Below are positions 50,320 through 64,000 of a DNA stretch of 64,000 bases, in pieces. The number at the start of each line of letters is the position of its first letter. Position 1 is the first letter of the stretch. Made by a program: the position numbers and the translations under genes. The notes under the pieces were generated by a model, which searched no databases, had not been told where the DNA came from, and worked only from the letters and a program-made list of their open reading frames with translations. The DNA comes from Chromobotia macracanthus (taxonomy: Eukaryota > Chordata > Actinopteri > Cypriniformes > Botiidae), in assembly GCA_036877525.1 (NCBI GenBank), contig JAZGTH010000007.1:2621501-2685500 (forward strand). The letters run 5' to 3'.

Positions 50320-50710
50320 TGCATGTTGGTGGGCGGCGCTTGTGGTAAAGTGGGCGGGGCTTGGGGAATAGGGCGTGTCTAGTAGTTCACTTGGCGACAG
50401 GTGTGCTTTTTCTTTTAACTTCTACACTTTTTTATTAAATATTCTTACTATAAACTTTTCATTACGGCACTTCATCGCCAGCTGTTCGCCAAACGTGTCC
50501 GTTTTACATGCTGCTCAGAGAGAACACAATAAATCCACAATAAACTAGTTAGATTATTACAGAAAGGTGTGGCAGGTGTGCGTGACCCCATGTTGATGTA
50601 TTTATAAAAAATATTTTTTGCATAATAATAAATCTCATAATACAACATTGGTTTTGAAGCGAGAAGCTCTAACCGGAAGTCGGACGTCATTTAATCAGAA
50701 CCGGAAGTTT
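50320..50710. promoter_or_regulatory. Orphan promoter-like cluster (GC boxes, ETS, CRE)
   Basis: GC boxes (GGGCGG) lie at 50331-50336 and 50352-50357. Two ETS sites AACCGGAAGT/ACCGGAAGTT at 50671-50710 flank a CRE-like GACGTCAT at 50683-50690. Such pairs mark housekeeping promoters, yet no coding exon is recognised within several kb on either side apart from dusp19, which points toward this site. It could drive a noncoding RNA or be a distal element. Confidence 0.4.
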
Positions 50711-51954
50711 GATTCTGGGGTTGCGTCTCATGAAAGCATCGCTTCCTGTTGAAAACGGAGACAAAACCATCATCACATCTCCCATATGTCCCATAATATC
50801 CCATAATATCCCATAATATCCTAATTCAGTCCAGTGAAGTCGGCTGACGTGTATCCCATTCCGGTGTTCAGGATGTAATTTATATATGTTAACACAGAGG
50901 GCGCTGTAATCTCCTCTATTCTCCACAAAGGAGGTTTTTTTAGGGGTACTGGATTGGAGATATGGAGCCTGTATCTTTCAAAGACTGAATATGTTTAAAC
51001 ACACACAAATTGTCAAACAAATACTTATTAGACCAATAGGAAACATACAGGTTTCTTACATATACATTTTTATTGAATCATATCCATTCCATGCATTCAT
51101 ACTTAAAAGGCGGGCTTTGTCTACACCCCAAAATACAACATCTGAAGAGAAAGCAGTTTTCTTTGTGTGTTTGGTTTTGTTCATATTGCAAATGTATTTT
51201 GGATCTTAAAATCTTAGCAAAGGACTGCTTTTAGAGAAACACATCACGACACACTGACAAATAAGCAAAAACATCTTTTTAAGATTAAAAAACACTGTTT
51301 TACTATTCATTCTATGAAAACGACGACAAACTGACATAGATCCACAAAGGCAGAGTTACAGAGGAATCAGTTTCTAAATCTTGTTACCAAACTGATACAA
51401 ATGCTCAATGTGAGCAGGGACCGCAAGGTGTCATTTTTAAAAAAGAAAGTGTCTCACGTTGAAAAGATTTCTAAACATAAGACAACTGGTGAACTTCATG
51501 AAATGGGAAGATATCCACATCTTAAAAGATGCACTTACGTACAATAAATTAATTATGAGAATGAGCAGAATGAAATTCAAATACATTTATATAGGTGTAC
51601 TTTTATTAATACTATATATTACAATTACACTACGTTACACATTTTAGTATTAAGTTTGAGTATTAATGTAATTATTAAATATATGAGGTATTTCCAGAAA
51701 CATTCGATAATATTAATAATCAGTGTTTGATTATTAATGTTCTATGGACTGTAGTTAATTTCCCATAATGCACAAATTTACCCCAAAGAATTAAAAATAT
51801 AGCCAAACCTTAAACCCATTAAAAGTCAATGATGCAAATTCAATGATGTTTTTCCACAAACGTTTTTCAAATTGCAATTCAGTTAATTCCACTTCCTGTC
51901 ATTACAATTCAACAACCTGTGGGGAGTGGCCAATTCAATTGAAAGTTATTCACC

Positions 51955-51960
51955 TTTATT
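51955..51960 (-). terminator. dusp19: Polyadenylation signal candidate for dusp19
   Basis: The minus strand reads AATAAA, 117 bases downstream of the dusp19 stop codon. It is the first canonical hexamer after the stop, so a short 3' UTR is likely. AATAAA is common in AT-rich DNA, so this stays a prediction. Confidence 0.6.
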
Positions 51961-52011
51961 TAACAATCAACATCTTTCTATCTTAGCGCCTAAAAGAAAA
52001 TGTAAAATTTT

Positions 52012-52037
52012 CTTCCATGGCAAAACTGCCATGGAAG
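52012..52037 (-). other. dusp19: Perfect 11-bp hairpin in the dusp19 3' UTR
   Basis: CTTCCATGGCA and its exact reverse complement are separated by AAAC, forming an 11-bp stem with a 4-base loop. It lies about 40 bases after the dusp19 stop codon and before the AATAAA at 51955, so it would be transcribed in the 3' UTR. Its function is unknown. Confidence 0.7.
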
Positions 52038-52076
52038 CACTGGTGACTTTAACATTTAGTGGGTGGAGCCACAGAT

Positions 52077-52301
52077 TTATGTGCAGTCATGATCCAAACC
52101 ATTTTCTTGTGTAGCGCCTTGTGGTCTGAAGTTCTTCAGTTGTTCCATGAAACCTGGATTTGGGCATGAGGCTGTGCGAGCTGACTTCACCAGGGCAAAC
52201 GCGTCATCAAATGCCTGTTTTTCCCTTAACATCAGATATCCGATGACGACCGACACAGAGCGTGAAACTCCCGAATTGCAGTGAATGAGTACAACCCCTT
52301 T
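52077..52301 (-). CDS. dusp19: dusp19 coding exon 4 with active site and stop
   Basis: The exon follows acceptor TTTTTCTCTCTACAG and has 74 codons, then TAA at 52079-52077. It opens [15 protein letters not shown], the phosphate-binding loop with catalytic Cys149 and Arg155. It continues through the conserved [11 protein letters not shown] segment to a short tail that is not conserved with human. No frameshift or missing catalytic residue is seen. Confidence 0.96.
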   Translation of the reverse strand, partial: KGVVLIHCNSGVSRSVSVVIGYLMLREKQAFDDAFALVKSARTASCPNPGFMEQLKNFRPQGATQENGLDHDCT

Positions 52302-53819
52302 CTGTAGAGAGAAAAAGCAACTGTTCTGTCATTCAGTAGGAACATGAACTGTAACCAGAAGCTGCTTCTCTAGAACCCCTCTATGGAGGAACATCATTAC
52401 ATACTTCATTATGATGGATGTGATTATCCATATGCTAATTGCATGGAATTACAAAATTGCAAGTTACGGATGAGAGAACCACTTTCTGATGAGTTGAGTA
52501 GAACATTATTTGTTTAGCAGAGCTATTGTTTCTTCTGCGTATAGACGACGCGGTAAATGAGGTGGCGGGGGCGGTAAGCTCATTTTACAAAGGAGTGGAA
52601 ACTTATTTCCCATAGCCATTGTAATCATAAACCCTAGTGAATTTGAATCATGAGGCAGCGTCAAGCTAAGGGTGACTGGCGACACTGTTTAGTAAAGAGG
52701 TTGTGTGACAAACAATGGCCAGTTAGTGATATGATCTTTCTACAACTTGCTAAATAATGCATTTCTGAAAACTCAGCATTCATTATTCAGCGCACTGCAT
52801 GGCTACCTAGAATAAGCCAGATAACCATCAGATGACTGCACAGAATCGCAATGGTCAGGTGCTGAAGCCCAAGACTGTGGAAATTACAATAAAAGAATGA
52901 TCCTCTTATATCCTTTTATAATGCTGAGAGACAGGGTGCGACCTCAGTGATCTGGTGGTACATTATGCAAAGCAACAAAGATCTGTGTGAAAATATGCTT
53001 GGAAATCACAAGAAATGTAATGAAAGTAATTATATCTACACCATAAAACAAAAGGCAGGGTTACCTCAGCTTTAGCCTGCTCTATGAACTGTGCACACTC
53101 CTGGATATGTGATATGATATCAGTGTCCGGCAGATCCAGGATGCTCACTGTCTTATAGATGAACAAATCAGGAAAGGCATTTTCCACACCATACGCGACG
53201 TTCAATATATGTGTGACCTGAAACCAACAGAAAACCTTCAAAGTTATAACATACTACAGTAATCGAATAAATGCAGAATAAGCTCTGCCAAATAAAGTCG
53301 AGATGTGCATTACCTTATATTTCCTCAAAGTACCAAAGTCATGCGCAGCGTCTTGTGAACCTACAAAATAAACATCAGAGCAATAAAAGAGTCAATTTTA
53401 CTGTCGAACTTGCACAAAATGTGAAATTACACTTTTAATTAATATTTACCATTTTACTTATAAATGGTTAAAAATCCACATCTACACAACTACTCTTAAC
53501 AAGTCCTGATTCACCCAAACTCATCCAAAGCAAAATGTTTTGCCATTTTTGAATGTATCGTATTTTGTAAGTGTCAGGAGAAAAGATACCACTCACCAAG
53601 CAACAGATACGGTTTAATATATCCAACCTGAAGATCCCAGCTGTTATCCTGAACATATCCACACGGAGTTTCCGGCTGTACTGTATCCTCAACCACCTGT
53701 ACAGAAGAGCCTTTCCATGTTTCAATAATCCGCTTTCCGCTCAAAGTAGTCACTCTGGTGCATTGTTTGCGCAAATTATTTTTGGAAAATGATTTTATTT
53801 CTTGTGCAAGAGACTGCAT
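52077..53819 (-). CDS. dusp19: dusp19 gene, complete coding span (dual-specificity phosphatase 19)
   Basis: Four coding exons at 53597-53819, 53314-53360, 53065-53217 and 52077-52301 join in phase to 215 residues, against about 217 in human DUSP19 (SKRP1). This is a small MAP-kinase-type dual-specificity phosphatase known for acting in the JNK pathway with MKK7. The N-terminus [19 protein letters not shown] aligns with the human start. The general acid Asp is D118 in ILDLPDTD, and the active site HCNSGVSRS occupies residues 148-156, with Cys149 and Arg155. No MAPK-docking (CH2) domain is present, as expected for this family. The gene lies head-to-head with nckap1, with 1.18 kb between the two start codons, an arrangement shared with human. 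Confidence 0.96.
52302..53064 (-). other. dusp19 intron 3
   Basis: Intronic sequence of about 760 bases. A short GC-richer patch lies at 52540-52590. I see no exon, repeat family or regulatory element that I can support. Confidence 0.8.
53065..53217 (-). CDS. dusp19: dusp19 coding exon 3
   Basis: 153 nt, 51 codons, acceptor TTGGTTTCAG and donor GAG|GTAACC. It encodes [15 protein letters not shown] through ILDLPDTD and QFIEQAKAE. It carries the general acid Asp of the phosphatase (residue 118 of the joined protein). Confidence 0.96.
53314..53360 (-). CDS. dusp19: dusp19 coding exon 2
   Basis: A 47-nt exon between acceptor ATTTTGTAG and donor AAG|GTAATG. It reads (G)[15 protein letters not shown], matching the SQDAAHDLDTLKK segment of human DUSP19. 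Phase joins exon 1 (one base carried) and exon 3 (none). Confidence 0.95.
53597..53819 (-). CDS. dusp19: dusp19 coding exon 1
   Basis: ATG lies at 53819-53817. Seventy-four codons plus one base are followed by donor TTG|GTGAGTGG. The exon encodes the conserved N-terminal [19 protein letters not shown] stretch and the start of the phosphatase fold, [13 protein letters not shown]. The reading frame stays open upstream to 53966 with another Met there, and an acceptor-like TTTTCAG|GAGG lies at 53936. The exon therefore probably begins at 53936 with an untranslated or extended 5' part spliced to a leader in the CpG island. The start at 53819 is chosen because it matches the human N-terminus. Confidence 0.94.
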
Positions 53820-54395
53820 CACATTTGCGGAGGGGATGTCCAGGGCAGAAATGTAATGGCTTCTCTTCTTCTGCTGTAGGACCGGTTGCTGTCTCACTAG
53901 TAATGCCCATCTACACGTCTCTGACCTGGATACCTCCTGAAAATTGAGAAGATTCATTAACTGCATGGGAAAGATCAGAAGAACACTGCCGCCTGAAGGA
54001 AAGAAAAATCACTGCATGTGTGCATGTTTATACAAGCCAGCCAACATAGTAATGCCCTGCCTCTGCAAATATAAGCAACCTTTCTCATACAGTGTAGGGT
54101 AATGAGTAATGATGGGTATCATTACATTACAGCTGACGGATTTCATTGGAGAGAATCATCTGTCATTGCTTTTTTCCAACAAATGGTACCTAGCCGAGTG
54201 TTTTTTTCCTCTTAAACTTATTTCCATTAGTCCCAGATTGCCAAAATGAGATCCTGTGTATTTTGTTGTTGTTTAAGCTGGACATACTACGCCTGTTTTA
54301 CTTATTTTGCTTCATGCAAACGTGCCAATAATCCATTTTAACAGTATTGCATTACTAATACATGCTATTATTACATGGTGTTTTGAGATATACAT

Positions 54396-54430
54396 ATTAA
54401 CATGTAATATTTGTGATATTACATGTTAAT
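54396..54430. other. Perfect 15-bp inverted repeat in the dusp19-nckap1 spacer
   Basis: ATTAACATGTAATAT, a 5-base spacer (TTGTG) and the exact reverse complement ATATTACATGTTAAT. It lies 577 bases upstream of the dusp19 ATG, just outside the CpG-rich block. It could be a cruciform-forming site or the relic of a small palindromic element. Confidence 0.8.
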
Positions 54431-54999
54431 GCACTGGAACGAGCTGAGTGTTTCAGGGTTAAGGAGGTGGACCCTTACAAATTATAATAATATATATAAT
54501 AATATAATATAATAATTCATTAGTTGATACAGAGAGCATCAGACTCGGGGAATGGGCCAGGCAGAGGACCAAACATGCCACAAACGTAGAGCAAGACTCA
54601 CAAACCCGGGACCAGGCAATGGGTTTGTACCGAGAGTGGTAACCCACAGACTGGAGCATGGCGGCCCGGTGAGCTGCCATCCAGTGCCGTACTTTTCTGT
54701 TACGTGTAAAGGCGATTTGATTTGATTTAATCATTGCGGCCTGCCGTACGTTTCCGCGACACCGCGTCGGAGGCTCGATCCTACGGTCACGTGACGCGGT
54801 GACGTCGCTGCCGGAAGCAGCCTCGTTCTGGCCGTCAGGGCAACACCTAGAAAAAAACATCCGCGACGACGCGCCCGAAAGCCCGTAACATGGGCCCATT
54901 TTAACGCCGAAAGCTCCGCGCTTCGCCTCGTAACCCTGCCGCGCTACACGGGGGACTCGTCGGGTCGTGAATTAGCTCGTTTGGACGGTCGTGAGAGCC

Positions 55000-60812
<5,813 letters not shown>

Positions 60813-61263
60813 GTAAGTTTCACATTATGGTTCAGTTCTGTCAAACCTGCTGATGATGTTCTGATTTGATTCTTCTAGAATGGTTTCTTTTAGAGTGTGA
60901 TGCCATGATTATAATTTTAACCTGTTTAATTTTTCGAAGGTTTTTTTTTCATACTATTCATAAAATGTCCCTGCTAGAGATTTTACTTTATGGTTGCCCA
61001 CTCACATTTTTTATTCAGTACATTCAAGGCTCTATTTGTGTGTTTCCTGGAAATTAAACCCATGACCCACGCTGATTACACCAGTGAGAAATAATCTCTG
61101 CCTGTGAATCATTTTGCATATTCAGTTTTGCTGACGTGCTATTGGAGTGCGGGGCTTTCCACGAGAGGAGATGCGACTGAAGTCAAGTAAAATGGTGAAA
61201 GTGAGCAAAACAACAGAAACTGCTTACTGCACCTTTAATCAGTGTCTAGGTTGAGTCATGGAT

Positions 61264-61452
61264 TATATCAGGGATCTCCAGTCCATCCATGTTCCTGGAG
61301 ATCCACCAAGTTTAGCTCCAACTTACTCCAACAGACCTGCCTGGATGCTTCTAGCAGTCTCAAAGGCCTTGAATAACTGGTTCAGGAGTGATTCATTAGG
61401 GTTGGAGCTAAACTCTGCAGGTCTGTGGAGCTCATTGGAAATCTCTGGATTA
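61264..61452. mobile_element. Palindromic element with GGAGCTAAACTCTGCAGG
   Basis: GATCTCCAGTCCATCCATG and GGAAATCTCTGGATTAGATG at the ends, AGTTTAGCTCCAACTTACTCC and GGGTTGGAGCTAAACTCTGC inside as inverted halves. This is a common teleost non-autonomous DNA transposon pattern. An open frame of 145 codons across it is not a gene. Confidence 0.7.
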
Positions 61453-61742
61453 GATGTTTGTCCAGGGAATTACTATAAGCATTCCTATGCAAAGTTTTCC
61501 ATGTTTTCTCTTTTCAGGGATGCAGTACTGCATCAGTTACATTTTGATCACCATGGTTACCAAGGATATCATTCCAATGTCTACACCAGAGTGAAAGATG
61601 TTGTTTATTCTGTGCTGTTTGTCACAAAATTAGTGTTAAAAAAAAGTGTTTACCCAGTCAAACTTCCTGATGCTTCGGTATTATTTCCAGCATAATGGTG
61701 GCTAAAAGCTTGAAAGCACAATGGAATACAACTCTTCTTATT

Positions 61743-61925
61743 GGAATCTGGTGCCGTGACCCAGATCAGATGAGCTAATTCCAATTAGTTTCAATGTGGC
61801 TGGCAAAATAAGGATGCTAGAAGCGCCATTAAAAATCGGAAGTTATTATGTTAATTAGAGGTTTATTGCGTGTTAATTGTATGTGACGTCATGCAATCTG
61901 TAAAGCACTGGGTCAATATACTCTA
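61743..61925 (+). repeat. Family E repeat
   Basis: CTGGTGCCGTGACCCAGATCAGATGAGCTAATTCC to TGTAAAGCACTGGGTCA. The start (TGACCCAG) and end (CTGGGTCA) are inverted repeats, so it may be another small DNA element. Confidence 0.6.
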
Positions 61926-64000
61926 TGACTACATGCTAAATTACTGTACATAGCAAACTTTGTATACCTCCATATCCTCTTATGCTGATTACAGGTGGAG
62001 ATGAGGACTTAAAGTCCACTGTTGTGGGGTGACACACTTGCTGTAGTAGTGAAATAAGTGCTTAATTTTCTGTTTCGTGTTTCAGCAGTGTTAGTCTTTC
62101 ATCTTATTACCATTATCCCCCTTCTGATAACACAGTCCTTGTTGTAGAACGTTCTCACCATTGTCACAACCCTGAACCTCTCTGCAGCATGTTTACCATG
62201 CTGTTCATGGGTTTCCATGAAGCCCATTCCTTAACCATCAGAGCGATATAAACATCCATTCTTATGGTCATAGGGTTTATGTTTGAGGTCATCTTTCCAA
62301 CGTCAAACCACAGTGTTCTAGCATGCAGCCTAGTTTTTATGTTTGATGTGGTAGTTTTAAGTCGTAGAAGATAAGGTAATGACCCATGAGAGGGCTTCCC
62401 CATACCTCAGTATCTTTCCAGGAAGCTGTGGCTAATGGTGTGTTTTATTTCTTGGTCAGTCAGTGGAGATAAGACCCAGCATACCCTGAGGAAGTGACAT
62501 CAGTTTAGCCTGCATGTCTTTAGGAATGTAGGCGTGTGCTGGTTTCTCACCTCTACTGGTTTTATACCTGCTTTCCATTTGTTTGAAAAAATACTCTTTT
62601 TTTTTTTTTTTACTCTTTCGGTTTTGGTAGTTTGTTTGTATCAGGAACCTGTTTTACCACCAGCTGGATGGCTGGTTCTGGGGACTGAGTTTCGGATAAT
62701 ATGGCCCCATTCTGTGTATTTCCAAAATGAAAATCAGGGCTGCAAAATTTGCTCTAAAATACACCAGAGGTGTACTCTGCCATTCCTGAATAAGTAGAAC
62801 TGTGGGCTGGTTCAGAGAGAGATTTAAGCCCAAAAAACAGCTTAGGTTTCTCAGTTAGGTTTCTTCTTTTTTGGAAATGTTGCAAGAATTGGGGCTGAAC
62901 TTCTGTTTATAAGCTTTGAAATGAAGTTGTATTTTTGTGGAAAATAGTGGAAAATCTTCATTATCATGCAGCCCAGAACTTGATTTGATTTGAAGGATTG
63001 TCTCATTACAAATGAACAGCTTTTTCATTTGTGCTGTGAAATATCATTTTGAGATATGTATTCCATGTGTCAATTGTGTGTCATGTGGTTTATTCATTTT
63101 TTATTTTGGTCCCTCTGTAATAACCAGCCATCATTGTTGTTTTTATAACATGTTGTATATTTCAGATGCTGCTTTGCCTTCTGCTTATGTTAAAAATGTT
63201 TAACTGCTTCTAGCGATCATGTGGAGCTGCTGTCATGTTTAACTGTGTTTGAGTTGCCTTGTAGTGTTGTTTTATATTTCTTTTTTGTTTGTTTTGCTTT
63301 TTTTGCATGCTTAACATGGCTATTTTCTGGATTATTCTTTTGGTAAGTTTGGACTCCATCTGAAGTCCATTTGCTTTATTATTTAGTTCCTGCTACTGTG
63401 TATATGTAGTTTAACATTTCAGTTGTACTCACACATGTATGTCAATATTTCAGTAACTTACTTGGACCAAAGGAATCTCAGATGCCTTTTTTAATTCAAA
63501 GTCGGAGCTGTAATAATTTGATGTTTAGCTTCTGATTGTGTTGAGCGCTGAGCTTCCTTTTAGTCTGTTATTGCATGGTTACATGCTTTCTTCAGTATAT
63601 TTATCTACTCTCTTCTAAACAAGTATGTTATGAGGTTTAGCCTGTTGTATAAAGCATCATTTTGGCTCAACACATTATACTTTGTAAAGAGCAGAGATGG
63701 AGATGAAGACATTTTAACTTCAAACTATTTAAAAAAAAACCATCAGAGATGGTCTGTGATGCTTTTGTCTCACAAAAATCTCTCAGGATGATGACTTGTC
63801 AAGTTTCACTCCAAAACGAAAATAAAATCTATGCTTATGACATTTTAGGACATTAGGATTTTTTGCATTGTAACATTTTCATAAACTTGATGTAGTTTAA
63901 GCATGAAAATGTGCTGAGTTATCACAATGCAAAGTGACTTAATGGTCTTTAAAGTACACTACGTTTTTTTGATACACAATAAAATATTTTTTCTTAGGAT

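Larger units (their letters stand above)
34826..51954. other. Intergenic region between pde1a and dusp19
   Basis: About 17 kb with no exon that I can support. It contains SINEs, palindromic elements, a CAGA/CAGG array, a TG repeat and an orphan promoter-like cluster near 50.3-50.7 kb, all listed separately. The stretches 38460-44160, 45170-46120 and 48545-49570 hold no recognised repeat or gene. DNAJC10 and FRZB, which lie next to PDE1A in human, were not recognised here. Confidence 0.65.
60813..64000 (+). other. nckap1 intron 2 (runs off the window)
   Basis: Intronic sequence with a palindromic element at 61264-61452 and a family E copy at 61743-61925. The stretch 61930-64000 is T-rich and shows no exon. 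The next nckap1 exon lies beyond the window. Confidence 0.75.

Noticed and set aside
34826..51954. DNAJC10 or FRZB exons expected from human gene order
   Set aside because: No open frame in this interval resembles a J domain, thioredoxin, frizzled or netrin domain.
54459..54899. 146-codon open frame on the minus strand in the divergent promoter
   Set aside because: CpG-rich promoter sequence has few stop codons by chance. No homology recognised; the real dusp19 start is at 53819.
61258..61695. 145-codon open frame
   Set aside because: Runs across a palindromic mobile element inside nckap1 intron 2; no protein recognised.

Overview
The window is vertebrate nuclear DNA from a ray-finned fish, most likely a cypriniform. 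It is AT-rich and intron-rich. It has a CpG-dense divergent promoter and many teleost-type mobile element remnants: tRNA-headed SINEs with A and B boxes, a DANA/Mermaid-like SINE and several families of small palindromic elements. No bacterial, viral or CRISPR features were seen. The species cannot be fixed from the sequence alone. Three protein-coding genes are supported, all recognised by exon translation with matching splice sites and phases. (1) pde1a, calmodulin-dependent cyclic nucleotide phosphodiesterase 1A, minus strand, 5' part only. It has a first coding exon at 33338-33435, an alternative first exon at 18389-18441, shared exons at 3637-3750 and 826-1008, and a 27-nt microexon candidate at 31570-31596. 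The rest of the gene lies beyond position 1. (2) dusp19, dual-specificity phosphatase 19, minus strand, complete in four coding exons (52077-53819, 215 residues). (3) nckap1, Nck-associated protein 1 (Nap1/Hem2) of the WAVE complex, plus strand. Its first two constitutive coding exons are at 55000-55107 and 60702-60812, with an 18-nt microexon between them at 58466-58483. The gene continues past 64000. Layout: 1-33.4 kb is pde1a introns with scattered repeats; 33.4-34.8 kb is its 5' flank; 34.8-51.9 kb is intergenic and repeat-rich; 51.9-53.9 kb is dusp19; 53.9-55.2 kb is a CpG-dense bidirectional promoter shared head-to-head by dusp19 and nckap1; 55.1-64 kb is nckap1 introns. The most interesting signals are the two in-frame microexons. 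The pde1a microexon would add nine residues (plus sense QKYKSTSQ at its core) inside the N-terminal calmodulin-binding helix. These resemble a segment that the paralogue PDE1C carries constitutively. The nckap1 microexon encodes QGQVWK, the same insert as the known longer mammalian NCKAP1 isoform. Other points worth checking are a perfect 15-bp hairpin in the divergent promoter, a hairpin in the dusp19 3' UTR, an orphan ETS/CRE promoter-like cluster near 50.7 kb, convergent CTCF-like motifs bracketing the pde1a promoters, and a SINE nested with target duplication inside an older palindromic element.
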